Positions 35,310 through 44,255 of a stretch of DNA of 64,000 bases are shown here, piece by piece. A model generated the notes under the pieces. The model was not told the origin of the DNA. It saw only the letters and a program-made list of their open reading frames with translations, and made no database searches. The position numbers and the translations under genes were made by a program. Numbering within the stretch: the stretch's first letter is position 1; each line of letters opens with the position of its first letter. Location: contig NZ_LMIB01000017.1 of assembly GCF_001429065.1 (NCBI RefSeq), positions 41,074-105,073 of the forward strand, in the 5' to 3' direction. This DNA is from Sphingomonas sp. Root710. Lineage in GTDB: Bacteria > Pseudomonadota > Alphaproteobacteria > Sphingomonadales > Sphingomonadaceae.

Positions 35310-36481
35310 TGCGCGACGCCGTCATCGTCTCCACCGCCCGCACGCCGATCGGCCGGGCCTATCGCGGTGCGTTCAATGCGACCCCGTCGCCGACGCTTGC
35401 CGCCCATGCGATCCGCGCGGCGGTCGAGCGTTCGGGGGTCGATCCCGCTGAAATCGACGATGTGGTGTTCGGCGCCGCGCTGCCGCAGGGCGTTCAGGCG
35501 ACCATCGGCCGCACCGCCGCCTTGCGCGCGGGCCTGCCGGCTTCCGTCTCGGGCATGACGATCGACCGGCAATGCTCGTCGGGCCTGATGACGATCGCCA
35601 CCGCCGCCAAGCAGGTGATCGTCGACCGTATGGACGTCGTCGTCGCGGGCGGCGTCGAATCGATCTCGATGGTGCAGACCCCGGCGATGCGGGTCGATTC
35701 CGATTCCGAACTCGTCGCGATGGTGCCCGATATCTACATGCCGATGCTGCAGACCGCCGAGACGGTCGCCCGGCGCTATGGCATCAGCCGCGAGCGGCAG
35801 GACGCCTATGCGCTGCGCTCGCAGCAGCTGACCGCGAAAGCGCAGGACGCCGGCGCATTCGACGCCGAGATCGTCCCCGTCACCGCGACGATGGCGGTGA
35901 CCGACAAGGCGACGGGCGAGACGACCCGCAAGGACGTGACGCTCAGCAAGGACGAAGGCAACCGGCCCGAGACGACTGCCGAAGGCCTCGCCAGCCTGAA
36001 GCCGGTGGTCGAGGGCGGGGTGATCACCGCCGGAAACGCATCGCAACTCTCGGACGGAGCTTCGGCCTGTGTCGTCATGACCAGCGAACTTGCCGCCCAG
36101 CGCGGCCTCACCCCGCTCGGCCGCTATGTCGGTATGGCGATGGCAGGCACCGAGCCCGACGAGATGGGCATCGGCCCGGTCTTCGCGGTGCCCAAGCTGC
36201 TCAAGCGCTTCGGCCTGACCATGGGCGATATCGGCCTGTGGGAGCTCAACGAAGCCTTCGCCGTCCAGGTCCTCTATTGCCAGGACATCCTCGGCATTCC
36301 CGAGGACCGGCTCAACGTCAGCGGCGGCTCGATCTCGATCGGTCATCCCTATGGCATGTCGGGCGCGCGGATGACCGGCCACGCGCTGATCGAAGGCAAG
36401 AGGCGCGGCGCCAAATATGTCGTCGTCACCATGTGTGTCGGCGGCGGTATGGGCGCCGCCGGCCTGTTCGAGGTCCTCTGA
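35309..36481 (+). CDS. Acetyl-CoA acyltransferase (thiolase)
   Basis: This is a 390-residue thiolase that cleaves 3-ketoacyl-CoA. The nucleophile Cys lies in [15 protein letters not shown] (about residue 88). [12 protein letters not shown], the histidine in [13 protein letters not shown] and the acid/base cysteine in [18 protein letters not shown] complete the site. Typical degradative length and its place between an SDR and a MaoC hydratase support a beta-oxidation role. The upstream stop and this start overlap (TGATG). Confidence 0.95.
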   Translation: MRDAVIVSTARTPIGRAYRGAFNATPSPTLAAHAIRAAVERSGVDPAEIDDVVFGAALPQGVQATIGRTAALRAGLPASVSGMTIDRQCSSGLMTIATAAKQVIVDRMDVVVAGGVESISMVQTPAMRVDSDSELVAMVPDIYMPMLQTAETVARRYGISRERQDAYALRSQQLTAKAQDAGAFDAEIVPVTATMAVTDKATGETTRKDVTLSKDEGNRPETTAEGLASLKPVVEGGVITAGNASQLSDGASACVVMTSELAAQRGLTPLGRYVGMAMAGTEPDEMGIGPVFAVPKLLKRFGLTMGDIGLWELNEAFAVQVLYCQDILGIPEDRLNVSGGSISIGHPYGMSGARMTGHALIEGKRRGAKYVVVTMCVGGGMGAAGLFEVL

Positions 36482-36482
36482 C

Positions 36483-36941
36483 ATGCCCGCGCCGCTGTCG
36501 CTCGATCAATATGCCGCGAAGGTGGGGCAGGAACTGGGGGTATCGGACTGGTTCCTGATCGATCAGCCCCGCATCACCGCCTTTGCCGACATCACCGAGG
36601 ATCATCAGTTCATCCATGTCGATCCCGAAGCCGCGGCCGCCACGCCGTTCGGCGGCACGATCGCCCATGGCTTCCTCATCCTCTCGATGATGAGCGCGAT
36701 GTCCTATTCGGCGGTGCCGGGGATCGAAGGCGCTGCCATGACGGTCAATTACGGCATGAACGCGATGCGCTTCGTCGCACCCGTCCGGGCCGGCAAGCGG
36801 GTGCGGGGCCGTTTCTCTCTGGTCAAGCTGGCCGAACGGGCGCCGGGGCAATGGCAGACGACGATCGCGGCGACCGTCGAGATCGAGGGCGAGGACAAAC
36901 CCGCGGTCGTGGCGGAGTGGGTCGGTCTGCACTTCCTGTAG
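36483..36941 (+). CDS. MaoC-like (R)-specific enoyl-CoA hydratase
   Basis: This is a 152-residue hot-dog protein. The hydratase-2 signature FADITEDHQFIHVDPEAAAATPFGGTIAHGF (about residues 35-65) has the catalytic Asp and His. Beyond that the sequence follows the NodN/MaoC pattern (NYGMNAMRFVAPVRAGKRVRG). It begins one base after the thiolase stop, so SDR, thiolase and MaoC form a tight operon able to hydrate, oxidise and cleave an enoyl-CoA. Confidence 0.92.
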   Translation: MPAPLSLDQYAAKVGQELGVSDWFLIDQPRITAFADITEDHQFIHVDPEAAAATPFGGTIAHGFLILSMMSAMSYSAVPGIEGAAMTVNYGMNAMRFVAPVRAGKRVRGRFSLVKLAERAPGQWQTTIAATVEIEGEDKPAVVAEWVGLHFL

Positions 36942-36975
36942 CGCTGGCCGCCGCAAGCGAGGGATTACATCGGCC

Positions 36976-36998
36976 CGTGTAGCTGTGTTAGCTACGCG
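36976..36998. promoter_or_regulatory. Palindromic operator at the TetR gene start
   Basis: CGTGTAGCT and AGCTACGCG (one mismatch) are inverted around GTGTT and end two bases before the ATG of the TetR gene. The position suggests autoregulation; binding would block the ribosome site region and promoter. Confidence 0.6.
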
Positions 36999-37000
36999 GG

Positions 37001-37591
37001 ATGACCAAGCTTGCCGCGGCCGCAGCGCCGGCCCTTCCCGAACAATCCGGTAGCCGCCGCCGCGAAATCCTCGAGATCGCGGCGCAGCTGTTCGCGCGGA
37101 AAGGCTATCGCGGCACCTCGATGCGCGACATCGGCGAGCAGGCGGGGGTGCTCGGCGGTTCGCTCTATCACCACATCAAGTCGAAGGACGCGTTGTTCGT
37201 CGAGCTGCACAATGCTGCGCTCGACGAGGCTTCGGACAAGATCGCCCGTGCCGTCGCGCGTGCATCCGGGCCCTGGGGCAAACTCGAGGCGGCGTGCGCC
37301 GCGCTGCTCGAGGTCCAGCTCGATCCCGATTCCTTCACCCTGCCGATGATGAACGATTTCCGCGAGGTCTCGCCGCCGGTACGCGAGCAGCTGATCGCGC
37401 GGCGCGACCGGTTCGAAGAACAGTTCCGGGCTATCGTCGATTCGCTGCCGCTGCCCGCGCATATCGACCGCTCGATCTACCGCAATCTCCTCTTGTCGCA
37501 GCTCAATGCGGCTGGCGACTGGTATCGCGCCGGACGCCTGAGCCCTGCCCAGATCGCCGCGCAGATCGTCGCCATCTTCCGCCACGAATAG
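37001..37591 (+). CDS. TetR family regulator
   Basis: This is a 196-residue regulator with one N-terminal helix-turn-helix (RREILEIAAQLFARKGYRGTSMRDIGEQAGVLGGSLYHHI, about residues 20-60) and a helical C-terminal ligand domain. The sequence style resembles KstR2/FadR-like TetR proteins that sense acyl-CoA esters. It sits between the MaoC gene and an acyl-CoA dehydrogenase gene, with a palindrome next to its own start. Confidence 0.92.
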   Translation: MTKLAAAAAPALPEQSGSRRREILEIAAQLFARKGYRGTSMRDIGEQAGVLGGSLYHHIKSKDALFVELHNAALDEASDKIARAVARASGPWGKLEAACAALLEVQLDPDSFTLPMMNDFREVSPPVREQLIARRDRFEEQFRAIVDSLPLPAHIDRSIYRNLLLSQLNAAGDWYRAGRLSPAQIAAQIVAIFRHE

Positions 37592-37676
37592 GATGCGAGA
37601 GGTCCGCGGACAAACATCGCTTTTCATTGTAACAGATGTTTGGTAAGCCGTCTGACGCATTCGCTGGAGAGATATT

Positions 37677-39413
37677 GTGCAAAGCTATGTTCCGCCGATC
37701 GACGATTATCGCTTCCTGCTGACCGAAGTTCTCGGGTTCGACGGCGCGATGGGCGAGCTGGGCCTCGACGTCGATGCTGACCTCGCGGCGGCAGTGCTCG
37801 ACGAGGCGGGCAAGATGTGCGCAGAACGGCTGCACCCGATCAACCGCGAGGGCGACGAGCATGGCAGCCGGCTGATCGATGGCGAAGTGCAGACGCCGCC
37901 GGGCTTCGCCGAGGCGTTCCGCGACTTCGCGGCGGCGGGATGGACCGCGCTGTCCGCCGATCCGGCCTATGGCGGGCAGGGTCTCCCCTTCATCCTTCAG
38001 CTGTGGCTCGACGAGATGATCTCGGCGGCGAACATATCGTTCGGCCTGTTCCCGGGCCTCACCCGCGGCGCGTGCGAGGCGATAGCGGCGCATGCGAGCG
38101 ACGAGCTCAAGGCGCTGTGGCTGCCGCGAATGATCAGCGGTGAATGGACCGGCGCGATGGCGCTGACCGAAAGCAGCGCTGGCACCGATCTCGCCCTGCT
38201 CAAGACCCGTGCAGAGCCACAGGCCGACGGCAGCTATGCGGTCACCGGCAGCAAGATATTCATCTCGTCGGGCGATCATGATTTTGGCGGCAATATCGTC
38301 CACCTCGTCCTCGCCCGGCTTCCCGACGCCCCGCCGGGGGTCAAGGGGATCAGCCTGTTCCTCGTCCCCAAATATCTGGCGGGCGCGGATGGCGCGTTCA
38401 CGGTGCGTAACACGATGTCGGTCGGCGCTCTGGAAAAGAAGATGGGCATCCACGCCCAGCCGACCTGCCTGATGAACTATGACGGCGCGACTGGCTGGCT
38501 GGTCGGCGAGCCGAACCGGGGCCTTGCCGCGATGTTCACGATGATGAACGCCGAACGGCTGATGGTCGGAATCCAGGGCCTCGGTATCGCCGGGGCCGCC
38601 TATCAGCAGGCGACCGGCTATGCGCGCGAGCGGCTGCAGGGGCGCAGCGCCGATGGCGCGCGCGGCCCGGTCGCGATCATCGAACATGCCGACGTCCGCC
38701 GGATGCTGCTCGGCATCCGCGCCTATGTCGAGGCTGGCCGCGCGCTCAGCGGCTGGGTCGCGCTTCAGCTCGACCGGGCGCACCGTCATCCCGACGCGGC
38801 GGAGCGGGCGAAGGCGGACGCGCTGGTCGCGCTGCTGACGCCGGTGATCAAGGCGTCCTTCACCGACATGGGTTTCGAAGCCGCCGTGGAGGCGCAGCAG
38901 GTGTTCGGCGGCCATGGCTACATCCGCGAATGGGGCATGGAGCAATATGTCCGCGATGCGCGCATCACCCAGATATACGAAGGCACCAACGGCGTTCAGG
39001 CGATCGATCTGGTCGGCCGCAAGCTGCCGCTCGCGGGCGGCGCGGTGGTCGATGGCTATTTCGACCTGATTGCCGCCGATCTCGCCCGCTCTGCCGGCAC
39101 GCCGGTCACCGATCGGGTCGCTGCCGCCCTGTCGCTGCTGCGCGAGACGACGCTGTCGTTGCGGGGCGCGGGTATCGATCAGGGCGGCGCCGCTGCGGTC
39201 GATTATCTGCGTCTGTTCGCGCTGGTCTCGATGGGCTGGATGTGGGTCCGCATGGCGGATGCCGCTGCACAGCGCGACACGCCCTTGCACGCGGGCAAGC
39301 GCCTCGTCGCCGACTTCTTCGCCAAGCGTATCCTGCCCCAGGCGCAGGGCCTTGCCGCCAGCATTTCCGCAGGCGAGGACAGCATCATGGCGATGGCCGC
39401 CGACGCTTTCTGA
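37677..39413 (+). CDS. Acyl-CoA dehydrogenase, long form
   Basis: This is a 578-residue enzyme of the long acyl-CoA dehydrogenase family with a C-terminal extra domain. The middle domain has MALTESSAGTDLALLKTRA (about 160-178) and KIFISSGDHDFGGNIVH. The catalytic glutamate is in QIYEGTNGVQAIDLVGRKL (about 430-448). The start is GTG (QSYVPPIDDYRF follows), with GGAGA upstream. It is a distant paralogue of the dehydrogenase at 31136 and is the last gene of the cluster before a shared terminator. Confidence 0.93.
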   Translation: MQSYVPPIDDYRFLLTEVLGFDGAMGELGLDVDADLAAAVLDEAGKMCAERLHPINREGDEHGSRLIDGEVQTPPGFAEAFRDFAAAGWTALSADPAYGGQGLPFILQLWLDEMISAANISFGLFPGLTRGACEAIAAHASDELKALWLPRMISGEWTGAMALTESSAGTDLALLKTRAEPQADGSYAVTGSKIFISSGDHDFGGNIVHLVLARLPDAPPGVKGISLFLVPKYLAGADGAFTVRNTMSVGALEKKMGIHAQPTCLMNYDGATGWLVGEPNRGLAAMFTMMNAERLMVGIQGLGIAGAAYQQATGYARERLQGRSADGARGPVAIIEHADVRRMLLGIRAYVEAGRALSGWVALQLDRAHRHPDAAERAKADALVALLTPVIKASFTDMGFEAAVEAQQVFGGHGYIREWGMEQYVRDARITQIYEGTNGVQAIDLVGRKLPLAGGAVVDGYFDLIAADLARSAGTPVTDRVAAALSLLRETTLSLRGAGIDQGGAAAVDYLRLFALVSMGWMWVRMADAAAQRDTPLHAGKRLVADFFAKRILPQAQGLAASISAGEDSIMAMAADAF

Positions 39414-39428
39414 TCCCTGGGGAGGGAG

Positions 39429-39455
39429 GAGGCGGCCGGCTGGTCCGGCCGCCTC
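39429..39455. terminator. Convergent bidirectional hairpin terminator
   Basis: An 11-base perfect stem (GAGGCGGCCGG / CCGGCCGCCTC, loop CTGGT) lies between the convergent dehydrogenase and histidine kinase genes. The stop codon of the kinase gene overlaps the right arm. There is no long T tract on either side, so strength is uncertain. Confidence 0.6.
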
Positions 39456-41163
39456 AATTCGCTTTGATGGCGGCTTCGATCTCGGCGGCGAGCGCATCGA
39501 TCCGATAGGGCTTGTGGAGCAGACGGACGCCTTCGGCACTCGCCGCCGAAGCAGCATCGCTATAGCCGGTCATCAGCACCGCGGGGATGCCCGGCCATTT
39601 GCGGCCGATCACGCGGACGAGGTCGAGACCGCTCATCTCGCCTGGCATGACCATGTCCGAAAGCACGAGATCGACCTTGCCGCCGCTTTCCATCCGTTTG
39701 AGCGCGGCATCGGCCGACCCGACCCGGTTATGATCGAAACCCAGATCGTCGAGCATCGTGCCCACCATCGCTGCCACCGTGTCATCGTCCTCGACCAGCA
39801 GGGCATTGCGCCGCGCAGCCGCGCGTGCCTGGGGCCGCGTGGGCCGACTCTCCGGCTGAGACATCGCTTTGGTGGTGCGCGGCAGCAGCAGGCGCATCAC
39901 CGTCCCCTTGCCCAATTCGCTTTCCGCCTGGATCTCCCCGCCTGACGCCTTCGCGAAGCCGTAGACCTGGCTCAGGCCCAAGCCCGTTCCCTGGCCAACG
40001 CCCTTGGTGGTGAAAAAGGGTTCGAATATCTGGTTGAGCTTGTCCGGCGCGATCCCGGTGCCGGTATCGGCAATCTCCAAGAGGATGCAATCGCGGCCGT
40101 CATCCAGCGTCCGGTTCCGCGCGCTGATCCGGATCGTTCCGCCGTCGGGCATCGCGTCGCGGGCGTTGAGCGCCATGTTCAGGATGGCGACCTCGAGCTG
40201 CGACGGGTCGACCTCGATTGGCCACAGGTTGTCGGCCAGGTCGAAGGCGATCTTCACGTCCTCGCGCAGCGAACGGTTGAGCAACTCGTCCATGCCATGG
40301 ATCCGGCCGGCAAGATCGACGATCTCGGGCTTGAGCGGCGAGCGGCGGGCGAAGGTGAGCAACTGCTGCGTCAGTTTCGCGCCGCGGTCGACCGCCTGGC
40401 GAATGCCCGAGGTCAGCCGCTCCCGCCGCGCCGGATCGCTGGTGCGCTCGAGCAGTTCGAGCCCGCCCGAGGCGACCATTAGCAGATTGTTGAAGTCGTG
40501 CGCGACGCCGCCGGTCAATTGCCCCATCGCCTCCATCTTCTGCGACTGCCGCAGCGCGGCTTCAGCCTTTTCGCGACTCGCCGTCTCCGCCTGCAACTGC
40601 TCATGCGCCCGGCGCAGCGAGGCATAGGCCGCGCCGAGCAGCCCGACGAGGAAGGAGGCGAAGACGATGATGAGGGCGATGCCGATATAGCGCATCGCCC
40701 GGCGCAGGCCGGACTCGATCGACGAACGCAGATAGACCATACCGATCCGGCTGCCATCCTGGGCAACCTCGGCGGTGACGATCAGGTCGCGACCCTGGAA
40801 GGCAGGGGCCGTGAGCTGGCCGTTGGGCGGCACCGCATTGCCCGCCTGGGCGAAACCGGCCACGAACTTGCCCCGTTCGTCATAGGCCGCCGCCGCCTGG
40901 ATCGCGGCATCGGCGCGCAACGCGCGGAGATATTCCCGCGTCGCATTCTCGTCGTCGAAGGCGAGCGGCGCGGCAAGGCTGCTCGCCAGAACCTGCGCCT
41001 GGACGCTCGCCTGCCGCAGCTTTTCCGCCTTGCCCAGCCGATCGTTCTGGATCGCCAGCGCGAAGGCGCCGATCAGCAGCGCCAGCGCCACGAGCAGCGC
41101 GATGAGCGGGCTGACCGTCAGCCGCCGGGCGAGGCGATCGAACATGGCGGGGATCGTCTTCAT
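39454..41163 (-). CDS. Hybrid sensor histidine kinase with CHASE8-like sensor
   Basis: This is a 569-residue kinase. It has TM1 (about residues 19-38), a periplasmic domain of about 120 residues, TM2 (about 158-180), a short coiled linker, HisKA with the phospho-accepting H222 (GGVAHDFNNLL), a HATPase domain (N box LNMALNARDAMP, G boxes IADTGTGIAP and GTGLGLSQVYG), and a receiver domain with D503 (LVLSDMVMPG). The periplasmic sequence (LASSLAAPLAFDDENATREYLRALRA) resembles the CHASE8 sensor of YfiN diguanylate cyclases. Its ATG overlaps the yfiR-like stop. No cognate output regulator is adjacent. Confidence 0.9.
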   Translation of the reverse strand: MKTIPAMFDRLARRLTVSPLIALLVALALLIGAFALAIQNDRLGKAEKLRQASVQAQVLASSLAAPLAFDDENATREYLRALRADAAIQAAAAYDERGKFVAGFAQAGNAVPPNGQLTAPAFQGRDLIVTAEVAQDGSRIGMVYLRSSIESGLRRAMRYIGIALIIVFASFLVGLLGAAYASLRRAHEQLQAETASREKAEAALRQSQKMEAMGQLTGGVAHDFNNLLMVASGGLELLERTSDPARRERLTSGIRQAVDRGAKLTQQLLTFARRSPLKPEIVDLAGRIHGMDELLNRSLREDVKIAFDLADNLWPIEVDPSQLEVAILNMALNARDAMPDGGTIRISARNRTLDDGRDCILLEIADTGTGIAPDKLNQIFEPFFTTKGVGQGTGLGLSQVYGFAKASGGEIQAESELGKGTVMRLLLPRTTKAMSQPESRPTRPQARAAARRNALLVEDDDTVAAMVGTMLDDLGFDHNRVGSADAALKRMESGGKVDLVLSDMVMPGEMSGLDLVRVIGRKWPGIPAVLMTGYSDAASAASAEGVRLLHKPYRIDALAAEIEAAIKAN

Positions 41164-41717
41164 TTGTTTACCGCCACGGCCAGGCCGAGCAGTTTCGAGC
41201 TGATCGTCAGATGCGCCGCGCGCGCCGCGCCATTGTCGATCTCGAAGCGCACGCGCCCGGCCTGCCTCACGAAGCGGATCATGCTGCCGTCCACGCCGGC
41301 ACCCTTGTCGGCGACGGTCAGCACGGGCTGGCCCGCGACCTGGCCCAGTATCGTATCCGACGGCGCCGTGCCGAGGACGAGGATATGGCATCCGCCCGGT
41401 GGTGCGGCGTCGCCGACCCGCCGGATCTGCATCGCCCGGCCGCGCACCTTCTGCCCGCGCGCCACTTCCTCCAGCACCGCGCCATAGGCGTCACGGCCGG
41501 TCAGGCAGATCATGAACGGGCTGGCCGATGACGCAAAGGCGGTAACGGGCCAATCGACGAAGGGCGCGAACTTGGTGATGTAACTGGCCTTGATCGCCTG
41601 TTCGAGCGGCAAGGGCGCGGCGGCGGGCGCGGCGAAGGCCAACCCGCTCGTTGCGAGCAGCGCCACCGTCCTGCGCAGCCATCGCCGCCAGAGGCGGTCC
41701 GATTTCAGAGGTGCCAC
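41160..41717 (-). CDS. YfiR family periplasmic protein
   Basis: This is a 185-residue exported protein with a signal peptide ([19 protein letters not shown]) and a YfiR/DUF4154 domain (about 36-183): EQAIKASYITKFAPFVDWP, FMICLTGRDAYGAVLEE, CHILVLG and ADKGAGVDGSMIRFVRQAGRVRFEID. In Pseudomonas YfiR restrains the diguanylate cyclase YfiN in the periplasm. Two cysteines (71 and 110) could form a disulfide; no further cysteines exist. It overlaps the receptor gene by 13 bases and the kinase gene by four. Confidence 0.92.
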   Translation of the reverse strand: MAPLKSDRLWRRWLRRTVALLATSGLAFAAPAAAPLPLEQAIKASYITKFAPFVDWPVTAFASSASPFMICLTGRDAYGAVLEEVARGQKVRGRAMQIRRVGDAAPPGGCHILVLGTAPSDTILGQVAGQPVLTVADKGAGVDGSMIRFVRQAGRVRFEIDNGAARAAHLTISSKLLGLAVAVNK

Positions 41718-43612
41718 TTCAACGCTACGAAGACGCTGCGGGGCACCGGGCTCGCCTCTGTCGCGGGCAGTTCGAGGTGTCTTTTATGAAGCAGATTGAA
41801 ACCCGATACCGACAACTCGGCTTGCTGGCTCAGCAAATAGCCGACCCGCGCGCCGAGCTCGATATAGCCGGAAACACGCGGATTCGGAAGGCTGCTGACG
41901 TATCGCAGATCGGCGTCGAGGTTGAGGCGCGGGCCGATATCCATCGAAGACCGCAGCGTCACACGATGCTTGGGGTCGTTGCCGACCTGCTCGATGAAGA
42001 GCAGTCCGGCCGAGCTCGGCTTGAAGCGGAAGCGCTGGATCAGCAGGCTGTAACCCGGCTTGATCCGCCACCAGTCGGTGACGCGCAGATCGGCCCAGCT
42101 GTCGAAACCATAGCTGTGGCCCTTTATGCCGTTGCCCCATTGCACGGGCAGGAAGCCGCCCGGGGCGGGCTCGATGCTGCGCAGGTCGTCATAGACATTG
42201 TAGAAGGCCGATATAGACAACGAAGCCTGCGAAGAGGCGATCAGCCGGGTACCGGCTTCATAGGCGGTCAGCTTCTCGGAGCGAAAGGTCGATGGCCCGA
42301 TCAGGAAATCCGCGCCGCCTGCCCGTTCGACGACGTCGCGATCGAACGGCGTGGGGGAACGGATCGCGCGTGACGCAGCCGCCCAGAGTAGCAGGCTGGC
42401 GTCGGGCTTCCACGACAGGCGCGCGCTCGGCAGCACGGCAACGCCGGAATAGGGGTCCTTCTCCAGCTTGAGGCCCGCTACCGCAGTCAGTTGCGGGGTC
42501 AGCGCCACGCTGTCCTGGACGAAGATATTGGCCAGGAAGAGCGTGCGTTTCGGCGGCACGAAGAAGAAATTGGGCGGGCCATCGATCTCGTAGCGGTTGA
42601 TCCGCGCGCCGCCGCCCCAGACGATATTATGCGCGGTGCCCAGCGCGAAGCTGTGCTGGATGTCGATATCACCGGTGTCGAGCACATATCTGCCCCCGCC
42701 CGCGCGGGTCTTGCGCCCGGTGCGGTCATAATAGGCCTGGACCTGCAGCGACGATGCTGCTCCGTCGCGATTCCAGCGCGCGAGAAGATCGCGTCCGTGG
42801 ATCACTTCGCGCGCCGCGAGGGTCTGGCCGCGCGATCCCCGATAGGCGTCGCCCTGCACCATCAACCGGTCGGTGTCGGATGGGGTCCAGTCGACCTGGA
42901 AACCCCCTTGCACCCGCCAGCTGTCGTTGTTGACGGTGTCGCCGGTATCGCGGTTGCGGTGGCCCTTGGCGTAGAGGCGATAGTTGATCGTGTCGCCGAC
43001 CCGGCCGCCATAGCGCAGCCCTAGATCGCGTGTACGGTTGCCCGCGACCGCGGTCGCATAGATGCCCTGGGTCGCGCCCGCCGGGCGGGTGATGATGTTG
43101 ATCACGCCGTTGACGGCGTTGGCCCCCCACAGCGTCGCGCCGGGGCCGCTGATCACCTCGATCCGGTCGATGTCCTCGGGCAGCAGGTCCTGCATGTCCC
43201 AGTAAACGCCCGAATAGAGCGGGCTATAGACGCTGCGACCGTCGATCAGGACCAACAGCTTGTTCGAAAAGCTCTGCGCCGCGGCATTGCCGCTCAGCCC
43301 GCGCGCGGTGACGATCAGCCCGCCATTGCCGCCGCGCATCACCTGAAGATTGGGTGCGAGGCGCAGCATGCCGGGCAGAGTGATATTGCCCGACCGGACG
43401 ATGTCGTCATGGGTGATCACATAGATGGCGGCCGGGGCCTCTCCCAAAGTTCCGGCGCTCTTGGTGACTGACGACACGTCGAAATTGGCCAGATCGGTGA
43501 TCGACATGTCGCGCAGTTCTTCGATACTCTGCGCATGCGCGGCGCCTGGCCAGGCCATGACCGACAGCCCGATGGCCGCGATCAACGCGTTATGCTTGGT
43601 GCCCCGCTTCAT
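41705..43612 (-). CDS. TonB-dependent outer-membrane receptor
   Basis: This is a 635-residue receptor with a signal peptide ending AAHAQ, a plug domain (about 45-165: EAPAAIYVITHDDIVRSGNITLPGMLRLAPNLQV, ARGLSGNAAAQSFSNKLLVLIDGRSVYSPLYSGVYWD, ISGPGATLWGANAVNGVINIIT) and a 22-strand barrel ending in the aromatic SVFVALKWHL. It belongs to the receptor group often found beside YfiR genes. The ligand is unknown. It is the first gene of the receptor-YfiR-kinase operon; 43613-43878 upstream has no clear promoter motif that I can name. Confidence 0.93.
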   Translation of the reverse strand: MKRGTKHNALIAAIGLSVMAWPGAAHAQSIEELRDMSITDLANFDVSSVTKSAGTLGEAPAAIYVITHDDIVRSGNITLPGMLRLAPNLQVMRGGNGGLIVTARGLSGNAAAQSFSNKLLVLIDGRSVYSPLYSGVYWDMQDLLPEDIDRIEVISGPGATLWGANAVNGVINIITRPAGATQGIYATAVAGNRTRDLGLRYGGRVGDTINYRLYAKGHRNRDTGDTVNNDSWRVQGGFQVDWTPSDTDRLMVQGDAYRGSRGQTLAAREVIHGRDLLARWNRDGAASSLQVQAYYDRTGRKTRAGGGRYVLDTGDIDIQHSFALGTAHNIVWGGGARINRYEIDGPPNFFFVPPKRTLFLANIFVQDSVALTPQLTAVAGLKLEKDPYSGVAVLPSARLSWKPDASLLLWAAASRAIRSPTPFDRDVVERAGGADFLIGPSTFRSEKLTAYEAGTRLIASSQASLSISAFYNVYDDLRSIEPAPGGFLPVQWGNGIKGHSYGFDSWADLRVTDWWRIKPGYSLLIQRFRFKPSSAGLLFIEQVGNDPKHRVTLRSSMDIGPRLNLDADLRYVSSLPNPRVSGYIELGARVGYLLSQQAELSVSGFNLLHKRHLELPATEASPVPRSVFVALKWHL

Positions 43613-43878
43613 AATCCCCCTTGGTCGGCGCCCTGTCGACCAGCGCCAGACGCGCCAAGGAGACGTTAGTTCCGGATGCGTGCCGTTTTCAATCGCGTAC
43701 CGCGCCGTGGCGGCCGTGGCGAATATTCGACGGACATGGGGTACCTACCCGTAGATCGCGACCGGGAAGTGCATGACCATGAGGCCGACGACATTTATAC
43801 GCGATGGGGGAACCGAGCCACCGTCCGGCTTCATGACCAATTTCGAACAGCCCTGAGCGGCTTAGGGAAAGAAAGAAT

Positions 43879-44175
43879 ATGATCACTGAAATCGTCGAAA
43901 TCGAAGTCCTGCCAGGCACTGCCGATCAGTTCATCGCCGGGGTCGAGGCATCGCGCCCGCTGTTCGAGCGCGCGCCAGGCTATATCGGTCTCGAACTGCA
44001 CCATCAGGTCGAAAACCCGCTGATCTTCGTGCTGCTGATCAAATGGGAATCGGTGGCGCACCATATGGAGATGTTCCAGAAGTCGCCCGACTTCGCCCTT
44101 TGGCGCGGCAATGTAGGCCAGTTTTTCGCAGGCAAGCCGCGCCTTCAGCACACCGAGACCAAGCGGGTCTTCTGA
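43879..44175 (+). CDS. ABM-domain monooxygenase-like protein
   Basis: This is a 98-residue ferredoxin-like (dimeric alpha/beta barrel) protein of the antibiotic biosynthesis monooxygenase family: MITEIVEIEVLPGTADQFIAGVEASRPLFERAPGY, then FVLLIKWESVAHHMEMFQKSPDF. Such small proteins act as cofactor-free oxygenases, haem-degrading enzymes or binding proteins. Nothing around it fixes the substrate. It is convergent with the hydroxyacid oxidase gene. Confidence 0.85.
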   Translation: MITEIVEIEVLPGTADQFIAGVEASRPLFERAPGYIGLELHHQVENPLIFVLLIKWESVAHHMEMFQKSPDFALWRGNVGQFFAGKPRLQHTETKRVF

Positions 44176-44255
44176 GCGTCACGATAGGATTGTTGGGTCG
44201 GGGCGATACAAAAAAGGGCGCCTTGGGCTGACGGCCGGAGAGGCGGGCTCGCGGG

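Noticed and set aside
43676-43919. Small open frames in the spacer upstream of the TonB receptor gene
   Set aside because: Two short frames on opposite strands run into the neighbouring ABM gene, have no ribosome site and show no recognisable motif.
44176-44255. AAAAAAGGGCGCC tract between the ABM and hydroxyacid oxidase genes as a minus-strand terminator
   Set aside because: The only stem that can form next to the T run is about four base pairs (AAGG/CCTT), too weak to call.
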